Positions 47,798-58,754 of a stretch of DNA of 64,000 nucleotides are shown one piece after another; position 1 is the stretch's first letter, and every line of letters begins with the position of its first letter. The DNA is taken from NCBI RefSeq assembly GCF_021134715.1, contig NC_060021.1:5270001-5334000 (forward strand), written 5' to 3'. The translations under genes were made by a program, and so were the position numbers. Source of the DNA: Daphnia pulex (Eukaryota > Arthropoda > Branchiopoda > Diplostraca > Daphniidae). Below the pieces are notes generated by a model that saw nothing but the letters and a program-made list of their open reading frames with translations, did no database searches and was not told the DNA's origin.

Positions 47798-48823
47798 TTA
47801 TATTAATATTGTATGAAATAACCAAAAATATGAAAATAAATTGAAGCAAAGAAATTTAATTGAGATTACTTTGTATTTACATGCGCTGTAGTTCCGAGTT
47901 TGAAACTTATAACAACTACTAACATAAAATATAACAACAGTTTGAGACACTGTATAGTGTTTTGAAATACCAGGAAGAGTAGAAGTGACAGGCACAGGAA
48001 CTGAATCCATGATAATGTCGTCTTCAACAGTGGCTTGGCTTGGGCCAGGATCTAATTTTAAAAAATGAAGCATAACAACAGTTTGAATCACTGTATAGTG
48101 TTTTGAAATACCAGGAAGAGCAGAAGTGACAGGCACAGGAACTGAATCCATTATAGTGTCCTCATCAAACATCACATGGCTGGAACCAGAATCTAATTAC
48201 AAAATAACAAATAAAAAAATTATGGATTTAAAGGAAATTGCTCAATCAACATAAGTTGTTGATAAAGTTATACCTGAGAGAGCATTTGTGCAAAGCGATT
48301 TAGTTATAGGTTGGGAACTGTTCCTACAATCTGTGCGGTGAATAGTAGTTAACTGATTTTGAACTATGCTGGAAATAGGTGTCCTCAAAATTGACGTAAT
48401 TGTTTTGCATCTTGGCTGCAGTTTCTTCTTCTTCACAGGACCATTTAGAGGCAAATCTTCCAATGCTGGGCGTCTGTTGTTCTATTGTCTTGTAGGCCCT
48501 GAAAAAAATATGTTGCGAGGCCCTGAAAAAAATATGTTGCGTGTGAGTTATACTGACTGAAGAGTGAAGCAATTATAATGTACATATTTACCTAACACAT
48601 GCTTTGGTGTAGCTCCTTCTCTCAGTCGCCATTGTTGTGGATGTAATTGGCCTAGAATAAATTTACCCTTTATGATGTCTTCTTCATCAAAATGACGCCA
48701 ACACAAGCGTGACGAGTCTCTCCATTCCTCTAGACGATGTTTGGGTACTTTAAAGAATATGGCTGGGCCATTTTCTTTGTCTTTTCCAGTATAACAATCT
48801 TCAATGAAGCACCGTTTTACCAT
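47798..48823 (-). CDS. THAP-domain protein of the P-like element
   Basis: The first exon 48823-48592 starts MVKRCFIEDCYTGKDKENGP and holds a THAP zinc finger: C-x4-C near residues 5-10, FFKVPK, a conserved W, LCWRHF (the C-x2-H pair, about 41-44) and ATPKHVL in place of the family's AVPTIF. It is a sequence-specific DNA-binding module. Likely further exons are 48465-48274 (phase 1 in and out, NGPVKKKKLQPRC) and 48192-47798, ending at the TAA/TAG near 47798. The last exon contains an internal duplication of IMDSVPVPVTSALPGISKHY (47925-48020 and 48075-48170). No transposase catalytic region follows. The exact second acceptor is uncertain because the obvious one leads into a stop. Confidence 0.55.
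48487..48542 (-). repeat. 24-bp tandem duplication of a splice acceptor
   Basis: GGCCCTGAAAAAAATATGTT plus four bases occurs twice in a row. On the minus strand each copy is a pyrimidine tract ending in CAG, so the candidate 3' splice site of THAP exon 2 is doubled. Confidence 0.85.
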
Positions 48824-49148
48824 TTTTGGATAAATTTTACACTACTCATCAATCAAACGATCAAACCATGATCAAACGGTTACATCGTATTCGAACATTA
48901 AATGGACGTCTTCGAACGAACGTGAACAAAAAATTAAAATTTTTAAAAGAAATTAGTATCTTGGTTCATAGAGGGCACCAGAGAAGGTGTGACCAGACCT
49001 GCAATTGGCTGTTAAGAATTTCGACTTTTGCACTAAGCTCCGCCTCTTGTCCGGAAACTGGCTTCATTCGAGATGGCCGATTCCAACAAAAGTTCCCCCA
49101 CCATACTAATACACCATGCCTCGTTTAAACTTTTTGCCCCTTTCTTCG

Positions 49149-49824
49149 CAATAGAGTTGGCTAACGTCCGAAGTTGCCAGTTTTCTGAAATTGTGAAAAA
49201 TCGATTGGACACGTAAAAGTAAAATGTCTTACATTGCGGCTTATGGAGTTACGCCCGTTTTAGTTTTAGTTTTTAATTTTCTCATTTAAGTCGTCTTCAG
49301 TTGCTATTCTTAATTAGATAACTACATTCCTTAGTTATCAGGTAATCTTTTAAGATTTATTTCCCCTCGATAGTCATTGTAGTTTATTTATTATGAATTT
49401 TTAAGTAAAAGGCATTTGGTTTTCAAGGACAATATCCTGCCCCGAGGAAAGAGAACCCCGCGCCACCCCTTTGTCCCCTCTTAGTTTCTTCCTTCGTCAC
49501 TTCTTTCCATTCTTCTCTTGGGGCAGGAAATGGCGATATTTTTTCGTAAACACGGTAGGGACGTTTACTTAAAAATTCATAATAAATAAACTACAATGAC
49601 TATCGAGGGGAAATAAATCTTAAAAGATTACCTGATAACTAAGAAATGTAGTTATCTAATTAAGAATAGCAACTGAAGACGACTTAAATGAGAAAATTAA
49701 AAACTAAAACTAAAACGGGCGAAACTCCATAAGCCGCCATGCAAGACATTTTACTTTTACGTGTCCAATCGATTTTTCACAATTTCAGCGAACTGGCAAC
49801 TTCGGACGTTAGCCAACTCTATTG
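49149..49824. repeat. Palindromic foldback element, 261-bp arms
   Basis: Arms 49149-49409 and 49564-49824 are reverse complements with only a handful of mismatches, around a 154-bp GC-richer centre. The arms start CAATAGAGTTGGCTAACG. No coding capacity is evident. Transcription through it would give a long hairpin RNA. Confidence 0.9.
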
Positions 49825-49844
49825 CCTCGTTCAATTGGATTCGC

Positions 49845-50200
49845 AATTTTTCGTTAATCAATTGGTTTGATTAACAATGCTTATTTCTTATTTAATATTT
49901 ATGGTGTGCATAAAGGAAGAGGGAATGATAGGAAATAAATCTCTGCTGTAGGCCTACATTCTACGATGGCATTCTGATTGTAACCAGGTTCATAGAATAT
50001 TGTGTTTGAAATTAGTTTGATTAACAATGCTTATTTCTCATTTATAGGTGTGTGCTAATGAAGAGGGAATGATAGGAAATAAATTTCTGCTGTACATTTT
50101 GTTTGTTTCGATCAACGAAAGCTCTTGCAACACAATCAAACAAACATTAAATAAGAAATAAGCATTGTTAATCAAACCAATTGCAAACACAATAAGAACG
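49845..50200. repeat. Inverted and direct repeats between the palindromes
   Basis: TTTGATTAACAATGCTTATT occurs at about 49866 and 50016 directly and again inverted at about 50150-50175. The GAGGGAATGATAGGAAATAA block occurs at about 49919 and 50060. It is a rearranged remnant of the same composite element. Confidence 0.8.
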
Positions 50201-50251
50201 AGGCAATTGCATGCAATTGCGAAGAAAGAGGCAAAAAGTTCAAGAACGAGG

Positions 50252-50916
50252 CAATAGGGCTTTTTCACGTCGCGAAATCCGACTTCCAGAAATCTGGCAA
50301 CGCATGATATGTCTAGTTTTTTTTCCGTTTACATGGCAAAGGCCATAAGAAATCTAAGTGGCTTCAATAAAAAAAATCTAGTGTTTTTAATTCGAAATAT
50401 TTCTTCAAAAGAATTACACAGTGCTCTAGGTAAGATATCGGTCGTTAATTTGATGTATAATTTACTAGGACTTAAAAATTGTTTTGGGCTAAAAATTTAA
50501 ATGTAAAACTTTGTTTTGTTTTTTTTGAGGGAAGAACGGGAGAAAGAGGGAGAATGGGAGGGAGGAGGGCGTACGAAAAAAAGGGGACCCACGTTTCCTC
50601 TTCTCCCCCATTGGTCCCATTCTCTCTCTTCTCCCCGTTCTTCCCTCAAAAAAACCAAAACAAAGTTTTACATTTAAATCTTTAGCCCAAAACAATTTTT
50701 AAGTCCTAGTAAATTATACATCAAATTAACGACCGATATCTTACCTAGAGTACTGTGTAATTCTTTTGAAGAAATATTCCGAATTAAAAACACTAGATTT
50801 TTTTTATTGAAGCCACTTATATTTCTTATGGCCTTTGCCATGTAAACGGAAAAAACTACACATGCGTTGCCAGATTTCTGGAAGTCGGATTTTCGCGACG
50901 TGAAAAAGCCCTATTG
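50252..50916. repeat. Near-complete palindrome of 665 bp
   Basis: The left end starts CAATAGGGCTTTTTCACG and the right end is its reverse complement. Arms of about 310 bp match almost throughout, with a centre of only about 40 bp near 50565-50603. The plus frame at 50479-50685 and the minus frame at 50489-50695 encode nearly the same peptide simply because the sequence is palindromic. Confidence 0.9.
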
Positions 50917-51131
50917 CGAACACAATAACAAGTTAGGCAAACGAAAAAAATAAACACAAATAATTTGGCAGACGAAAAATAATTTTTGAAAAAATATTAA
51001 AACTTGGCAACGCCGTGGTGAGGTGCAATAGATTTTACCATAACAGATACACACTCGTTTGAAAAAAGAGTCGTCGTAGTTATTTCACGGGTTTTTTATG
51101 CCTCTTACAATTCTGAATTCAAGGCTTAAAA

Positions 51132-54100
51132 ATGTCGGACGTCTCGCACCATATCGCCTATCTTTTAGAAAAGGTCCCATTCTTAATGTCAATTATAATA
51201 AGTCCCTTAAAAGCTTGTTCTTCATGAGCACAATGCATGCTCTCTACTGTATCCAAACAGTCAATGTAATGCAAAAAAATTCACTTACAGATGGCTTCCT
51301 GCGATAAGGATTTCCGATTCATGGCAACCAATGATTTGATGGGAGAGTTACAGAAAGATTCCATCAAGTTGGATGATGACTCTGAGCAAAAGGTTGTTAA
51401 GATGCTTCTTCACTTGTTGGAAGACAAAAATGGTGAAATTCAGAACCTGGCTGTCAGATGGTATGCATAGTTAAACTAGAAATGTACAGAAATTCACGCA
51501 GCACTTATAATTTTGATTGAATTCACAGTCTCGGACCTTTAGTTTCCAAAGTGGAGGATGTTCAAGTGGAAACGATTGTTGAGCATCTTTGCACAAATAT
51601 GTCATCAGACAAGGAACAATTAAGAGATATCTCTTCAACTGGTTTAAAAACTGTTATTAGTGAACTCCCTTTGACTGCATCTGGAATGGCAGCATCTGTA
51701 AGTTCTACAGAGTGGCATATTTACTTTATTTTCTATTGATGTTTATAATGCTTTGGTTTGCTACCCAACCAGGTTTGTAAAAGAATAACAGGGTGCTTGA
51801 ACACAGCAATTGCCAAGCAAGAAGATGTGTCAGTACAACTAGAGGCCCTTGATATCTTGGCTGATTTGCTTACCAGATTTGGTAGTCTCCTGGTCTCCTT
51901 TCACGAAGCTATCTGCGAAGCATTATTACCCCAGCTAGCTTCACCCCATCTTGCAATACGCAAACATACAATCCAGGCTTTAGGCCACTTGGTTATGTCT
52001 TGCCATCATACCCTTTACGTGAAGATTATGGAACACCTTCTTGATGGTCTGGCCAAGAACTCTACCACTTCAACAACCAGAACTTACATTCAAGCAGTTG
52101 GTGCTCTATGGTATCCAAACACTTGTTCAGTTGATAACTTAATTGTTGCATCATAAATGCTAAATGTTTTCCTCTAATAAAAACTAGTCGACAAGCCGGT
52201 CATCGCTTTGGTGAGAACGTGGAGAGAGTGGTGCCGTCTCTCATTCAGTTCATTAACGTAGATGATGATGAACTCCGAGAGTTCTGTCTCCAGGCTTTTG
52301 AGGCACTCGTTCACAAATGCTCCAAAGAGATGACACCTCACATTGGTACTCTCACTGGTGTCTGCCTGGAACTATTAGCCTATGATCCAAACTACAATTA
52401 CGAAGTACGAAACATCAGCTAACATTTATTTGAATTATCAAACTTACAGAGTGATGATTTTTGTTGTAGGAAGAAAACGGCAAAGATGACGAAGGAGATA
52501 TGGAAACTAAAGAAGAAGAGAATGAGGAAGAATATTCGGATGATGACGACATGTCTTGTAAAGTGAGTAAAGGATTTCATTATCGGAAATAAACGTAAAT
52601 ATGTTAATTTTATTCTTCACCCCAGATTCGACGATGTGCTGCAAAATGCTTAGAGGCGATTATCAGTACCCACCCAGATTTGCTAATAGATTTTTACCGT
52701 ACCATTTCTCCTGTGTTGATCGGTAGATTCAAAGGTTCATAAAATTCAGTAGTTCTGATCAAAATTGGAACAATTTATCAAAATATTTCTGGCATTTTCA
52801 GAGCGTGAAGAAAACGTAAAAGCTGATATCTTCCATGCATTCATTGCTCTTTTGAAACAAACCAAGCCATCTGGATCTGTTCGCGACGATGTTACTGGCT
52901 TCGGCGCTAATCAAGAGATTTACAGCGTGTTGATGCAACAAGTCCCTCTCATTATTCAAGCCACCAGTAAACAAATGAAGGTAACGAAAGGTTCCCTTTA
53001 GTTCTTGGAATGGTAAATACTTACACTTTTAATCCAGGACAAAAGCCTAAAAACTCGACAAGGTGTGCTTGCTCTTTTGACCGAGCTAGTTTTGGTTATT
53101 CCTGGGTGCTTGAGCCCTCATTTCAGTCAGTTGGTCCCAGGAATCCTCTTCTGTCTCAAGTATTTTTTTTTTCCCGCCGGCATCGTCGTTACCCACCGAC
53201 CAACTAACTCTTTGATATATTACAGTGAAAGGAATGCGAGCTCTCCGATGAAAATAGATACTTTGCAATTTGTACACACGGTACTAATTCACCATCCGCC
53301 CGAAGTGGCTCACGAGCATATTGCAGCATTGTTGCCTTCTTTGTTGAGTGCTGTGTCCGATCCGTTTTACAAGATCACATCCGAAGCTCTTTTGGTTCTC
53401 CAGCAATTGGTAAATGTTTTTGACTGAAATATTTATTTGCAATTCACTTTAAATGCTTCTATTTTTATAAAGGTGCGAGTGATGCGTCCATTGGATTCAG
53501 CCACCACATTTGACTTTACACCATACACAGTCTCCATTTATGATAGCGTACTAGTCCGGCTAAAAGCTGCTGATTTGGACCAGGAAGTCAAAGAGTGCTC
53601 CATTTCATGCATGGGTTTCATAGTTTCTCATCTGGGAGATCACCTTGCTGGTAAGAAATTAAAAATGATAAATTCTGCATACTTTTGAATTCACAATTTC
53701 TTTGCTCAGATAAACTAATGGTATGCCTCCCCATCTTTTTGGATCGTCTTCGAAACGAGATTTCCCGGTTAACGACAGTCAAAGCTTTAACAAAAATTGC
53801 TTCGTCTCCGTTACACATCAATATAAGCCCATTGTTGCCCGAAGCACTTCCAATTCTTGCGGGATTTTTGCGTAAGAACCAGCGGGCACTTAAACTAACT
53901 ACCCTTGCTTTGCTCGATCCTATCGTCAACAGCTACAGGTAATAACTTACTTAAAAGTTTTATGTTTTCTCCTCTTGGTTCCCTTTAAAACTTATCTTTC
54001 TTGGTTTTTTTTAGTGCTGCGCTAACACCGGAACTACTGCATGCGGTTTTGACCGAAATACCGCCTCTGCTGTCGGAATCTGATTTGCACATCGCGCAGC

Positions 54101-55841
54101 TAACCCTCAATTTGCTCACTTCCGTTGCTCGGAATCAGCGTTCGGCGTTTCAAACCGGTGGAGTTAATGGAGGCATTTTGTCCGAAGTCTTCAATCTCTT
54201 GCGCTCACCTTTGCTTCAAGGTGTGGCTCTGGGATCCCTTCTCGATTTCCTACAGGCTTTGGTCGAATTTAATGCACCGGGTAAGTGATTATTTTTTCTT
54301 AATTTTAACCGTTAAGCTAAGATGTTCACTATTATTTTCCATGCAGGATCTGGTCTTGGCTACCGCGATTTGTTGATGTGTCTGATGAATTTGGCGTCAA
54401 AACCTGGTCTCCACAAGACTGCCCATCATTCTGTCGCCCAGGCTGTTGCAACACTGGTTGTGACGCAACCTGTTTCTGAAGCTTTTACTTTGGTACAGAA
54501 TTTTCTACAGGAAGCTCAGAGACCTCATTCTGATTGGCAACACATCTTTGCCTTGCTCTGCATGGGAGAAATCGGCAAACGAATGGATCTTCACCAAGTC
54601 CCAGGGTTGGGACAAGCAATCATCGATTCCTTCGGCCCACCAAATGAAGAAGTATTTCTAATCTTTTCTAACGTTAACATCAATCTATATCCGTTTTCTT
54701 TAGGTAAAATCTGCAGCTTCGCTCGCCCTCGGTTCAGTAGCAGTGGGAAATCTTCCAGCTTTCTTGCCCTTCATTCTTACTCAGATTGAAACTCAATCAC
54801 GGAGTCAGTATTTGTTGCTCAACTCGTTAAAGGAAGTGATTACTTCGCTGTCACTTGGAACCGAGGCCATTGCACAACTGCGCCCTTTCGTACCCCAAAT
54901 TTGGGATATTCTCTTCCGTCTCTGCGAGTGTAACGAAGAAGGAACACGCAATGTTGTGGCGGAGTGCTTGGGAAAGCTACACTCTAGGAAAATCACAGAT
55001 CCAGAGGGATTTCTTCCACGACTTCCAGTAGCTCTGAGCAGCCCTAGTACGTTGATGAGAACCACGATCGTCACAGCAGCCAAATTCACAATTTCTGATC
55101 AAGTCCAGTCCATTGATCCTCTGCATCGTCTTCCATCTCGTAGCTATTGGGATGATGCATTGAAATTTCCCAGCCCATTACTCCTAGGAATAAAAGCAGT
55201 AAGTTTCAAACAAACAGGTCTCAAAGGCATTCGAGTAACTCCTGGTTCTGTTCCTTTCCCACTTTAGGCTGACAGCATGATGGAGCGACAGGAAACACTG
55301 GAAGAAAATGTCATGAAAGAAGAAAAGGAAGAGAGCATGGGACAGATGGAAGAGGAGAGAAGTCAACAGCAGTTGTTTTTGGAGAAGAAGATGAGGGAGA
55401 GAAAACAAAAAAAGGCTGAAAAGAAGAAGAGGAAAAGGATTGAGAAACGAGAGTTAAAGAGAAGGGAAAAAGATGCCGGTAAGAATGTAACCTAACCTAA
55501 CCTAACCTAACCTAACCTAACCTAACCTAACCTAACCTAACCTAACCTAACCTAACCTAACCTAACCTAACGTAACCTAACCTAACCTAACGTAACCTAA
55601 CCTAACCTAACCTAACCTAACTCAACCTAACCTAACCTAACCTAACCTTACCTTACCTAACCTGACCTGACCTAACCTAACCAACCTAACCTAACCTAAA
55701 GTCAAACTTTATTTTTTATTTTATTAATAAAGTTTTCTATGTTTATTTATAGATAATAGGAACGATTTTGACGACGACCTGTATGATGACGATGAGGATG
55801 ATGATTTTGACGATTTGATGACCAGATGGCCAGGATTTTAG
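51132..55841 (+). CDS. CAND1-like protein with a replaced C-terminus
   Basis: Seventeen exons (51132-51173, 51291-51460, 51529-51697, 51773-52110, 52188-52404, 52470-52562, 52626-52734, 52802-52980, 53038-53159, 53226-53409, 53473-53650, 53710-53938, 54015-54280, 54347-54651, 54704-55198, 55268-55478, 55753-55841) give 1,131 residues; human CAND1 has 1,230. CAND1 is a HEAT-repeat protein that wraps cullin-RBX1 and exchanges substrate receptors. Clear matches run from the N-terminus ([22 protein letters not shown]) through [26 protein letters not shown], the acidic EYSDDDDMS loop, [31 protein letters not shown] and [15 protein letters not shown] to [13 protein letters not shown] near residue 1007. 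The family's last ~250 residues are absent. The tail instead is Glu/Lys/Arg-rich then acidic, ending DLMTRWPGF. May be a paralogue or a rearranged locus. Confidence 0.9.
55488..55700 (+). repeat. Interstitial telomeric repeat (CCTAA)n
   Basis: About 42 units of CCTAA, the complement of the arthropod telomere unit TTAGG. The first half is almost pure; the last ~90 bp has variants such as CGTAA, CTTAC and CTGAC. It starts nine bases after the donor of the last intron of the CAND1-like gene. Confidence 0.97.
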
Positions 55842-55999
55842 AGGCAGCAAGTGTCGAAATCAAGCCCCTTTGTGGCGCCCTCGAGATTTTAAAAGTCTCC
55901 TTTCTTTTTTTTTCCTGGTTAGGAAATATAAAAATTGAGTTATCGTATTGTCTTCTCTGTTTGTCATCTCATACTCTCACTGTTGCACCTCTTGTGTGG

Positions 56000-56005
56000 A
56001 ATAAA
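56000..56005 (+). terminator. Polyadenylation signal of the CAND1-like gene
   Basis: AATAAA about 160 bp downstream of the stop codon, followed by a T-rich stretch (CTTTTGTTTTTC). Confidence 0.6.
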
Positions 56006-56565
56006 ATCTCCGTCTTTTGTTTTTCAAATTAGGGTGGGTTCAAAATTCTTTTCTAATACTACTACTAAATGACGCTAGTTGTTCGTGTGCCCGTGGTCTC
56101 GCAAAATTGAACTGAAACTTGACCCGTTTCAATAAACTTGTATTGGTAAACCGTTTTTCGGGCAAAGTTTCTGGGTAATTACCCAAAATTAACGCAGCCA
56201 ATATTTAGATTCAATCCCATGCCGATAGTATCGATAGCAACCAGAACTTTACAGGGGTGATCGGGATTATTTAACCTCTTGGCTTGCGCTAATTTAGTTC
56301 TATGTGGTAGCGATGTTTATTGAAACAAATCAAAGTCTTCCGGTCTATAATCTTGTCTAAGGTTCCAAGAGATACATCTTCGATAATTAGCTCCGTAAAA
56401 CCATTATATATCGACGCGTCTCGAGTTTTTCGCTTGCACTCATGGGAATTTCTTATACTACATCATTTGCGGCGGCTTTACTTCAAACATGCACCTCTTC
56501 AGCAACTACACCCAATAATGCTCTTGGCCATGCTCAACCGCGACTAGGGTCCTTAGATATCTGAA

Positions 56566-56889
56566 TCTCTCGTCTATAAAACGGAAAGGGGAAAAAAGGG
56601 GCGGAGTTTGTTTGTGAATCTGTCTGGGTGTTTGTCTGTAGGTGTGAGCGCGCGCTGTGATTGGTCCACGGGCGACTACCTGCGAAAGGGTCGACATCGC
56701 CCGGGGCTACGACTGACCTCGCTCGGCGGCTTGACCAAAAGAACGCCTAAAAGCTCAAACAAAGGCGATCGCTCGCGGGCAAGGGATCCACGGGCAAGGG
56801 GAAACGGTACGGGCAAGGGAATTTGCATAACGGGCTAATTTACACTAGCCCAACTAAAGACCGGCCCTGGACGGGCATAAAGTTACTAG
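56566..56889 (+). mobile_element. Short Helitron-like element
   Basis: It begins TCTCTCGTCTATAAAACGG, like many Helitron 5' ends, immediately after A (56565). It ends CTAG just before T (56890), the A/T insertion pattern of Helitrons. A GC-rich segment (CCGGCCCTGGACGGGC), able to form a short hairpin, precedes the end by about 10 bp. There are no inverted ends and no target duplication, as expected. At 324 bp it is non-autonomous. Confidence 0.55.
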
Positions 56890-58740
56890 TCCTATACTAT
56901 AATACAAGTCGTCGCTTGGGCGGAGCAAAAAAACTTGTGCTCACGCGGTGATTGGCTCCTACAGTTTCTACCTGTTTTGGGTTCTTCACCCTCAAGGGAA
57001 AATCCTCGAGTTGCAAGAGGGGAGGCTGACTCGCTGAAGGGGGGGGGGGATCTAGCTAGGGGAGAAAATGTGGCGAAAGAAACACGGAAATTCGTTCGTT
57101 TTTTTTACCTACGATAGCTGTTAAGCGAAAATGACGTTTGTAAAAAATGAACTTCATAATTAACACTAAAGAAAATGTGTTCACAAAAAATTAAAGACTA
57201 AAATCGGCCTACTAACTTATAAATAACGAGACGGCAGTATGTGAATTTCACTTACCACGGTTGGAGCTACGGCAAAGTATTTAAAGGGTGGCAGTCTGGC
57301 AGAAACAGTTTGAACTTTAAAATGAAATTGCTCTTTTTCACATGGAAAAGTCTTTTGATTGTATAAGTGTTTAATTCATAGTTCCTTTTGGAACTTAGAA
57401 TTAAAAGTGAGAATAGACCTGATTTCAGGGAGAAAGAAAATCGCTTAAATATTGTGAAAAGAGTATCTTCTTCGTCGGGGTCTAACACTCCGGCTACTAT
57501 ATCTAATATATCGCGAACCATTTTGCTACCTAAAATCAATAATAAATATCCGTTAATTAACGGATTAAAAATAGAAGACAGTGAGTGACGAATAATAAGA
57601 AAAAAAAATAGAAGAAAACAAATTTGATTCACGGTCAAACACAATGCAAATATGCAATTGACTAAATTGCTACTCGGAAAAAAATGAGTGACGGGTAACT
57701 TATCAAAAGACAACAATACCAGTCTTAAATTCAACTGTTTGTATACGCATCCGCGACTAAAACAGACCAAGCTTTCAGGGAAAAGACGAATAGTACTAAC
57801 AAAATTAAGCGAGGGACAGAATATCAGGCGACGAATCGACGGACAGGCAACGAATATTGGGTAATAAATAAACTACGGACAAGAAATGAACAGGCTAATC
57901 AAGATATCACGCAATTCAAATAAATTGCAAATAAAAAAATCTTTACAACTTAAAAAGAAAAAAGTGATCAAAAACCGAAAATTGTCTAGAAAGAAGAAAA
58001 TTAACTGGCAACAAGGCGACAATGAATTTGACAGGCAAGATGTCAATAGGGGGGGAAATTTAAATCACTCTGAATCAAAATAAAACATCAATCAAATCAA
58101 TTGCAAATAAAAAAATCTTCGCAAATTAAAATGAATAAATGAAAAAAAGTGATCAAAAACGAAAAAGGTCTAGCAAGAAGAAAATTAACAAGGCATCAAT
58201 TAGATTGATGGGCCAGATGTCAACAGGGGAGAAAAATTTGCGAAGCAAGTACGGAAATTTGTAAATTTTTCAAATTTACGACAGCTCTGAAGTGAAAGCG
58301 ACATTTGTAAAAAATGAACTTTGTGGTTAAGGCCAAGAGGAATATGTTCATGAAATAATAGAAACGGGAGTCGGCCAACTAACTTATAAATAACAAGCAG
58401 GTAATGTGTAAATTTCACTCATCTTTGTTTGAGCTAGGCAAAGTATATGAAGGGTGACGGTGTTTTTTTAATAACCCGATCTTTTCTGATTCTGTGACGG
58501 AGAGATAGGGCCGCTTTGAATTTTTATATATAGTTCGGTTTCGTTGGGCTCTCCCTTTAGCAGAAAGAAAATTAACTGGCAAAAGGAGAACGACAAGGAG
58601 ACAATGAGATTGACTGGCAATTTGTCAAATGAAGGGGGAGGGACTCAATCATTCTGAAACAAAACGAATAAAATTAAGCAACTCCTGAATTGCAACATCG
58701 TCCAATCTGTAAAAAATAACTGCCACTGACTTTGCCGATA
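56890..58740. repeat. Degenerate repeat region
   Basis: A ~200-bp block at about 57090-57300 recurs at about 58250-58455 (shared TTTGTAAAAAATGAACTT, AACTTATAAATAAC and GGCAAAGTAT words). A second block (TTGCAAATAAAAAAATCTT to GATGTCAA) occurs at about 57925-58060 and 58100-58225, with a third partial copy near 58565. Frames at 57267-57770 (-) and 57388-57588 (+) overlap and show no family. Probably an old mobile element. Confidence 0.6.
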
Positions 58741-58754
58741 CAATCGGCAGCTGA

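Larger units (their letters stand above)
47562..49118 (-). mobile_element. P-element-like transposon (1,557 bp)
   Basis: The termini are perfect 29-bp inverted repeats starting CATGGTGTATTAGTATGGTG, with weaker similarity to about 65 bp. CCTCGTT occurs directly on both sides (47555-47561 and 49119-49125), giving a 7-bp target duplication at least. The P-element family makes 8-bp duplications, has termini beginning CATGATG, and encodes a THAP-domain transposase. All three features recur here. The element is much shorter than an autonomous P element and carries only THAP-coding plus downstream exons, so it should be non-autonomous. Confidence 0.75.
47426..51039. mobile_element. 3.6-kb composite inverted-repeat element
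   Basis: Terminal inverted repeats of about 75 bp run from CTATTGCACCTCACC (47477 inward to 47550) and as the reverse complement at 50958-51031. Just outside, GGT...CTATTGCACC on the left pairs with GGTGCAATAG...ACC on the right. The 9-bp direct repeat ATAACAGAT at 47417-47425 and 51040-51048 then forms a likely target duplication. The left end has a duplicated start: CTATTGCACCTCACCG occurs at both 47434 and 47477. Inside lie a P-like element (47562-49118) and two large palindromes. A 9-bp duplication suggests a Mutator-like or related origin, but no transposase of its own remains. Confidence 0.65.

Noticed and set aside
50479..50695. Two similar ORFs on opposite strands
   Set aside because: They mirror each other because the DNA is a palindrome; no evidence of coding.
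57267..57770. 167-codon hydrophobic minus frame
   Set aside because: Lies in degenerate repeats and is AT-composition driven; no domain or splice support.
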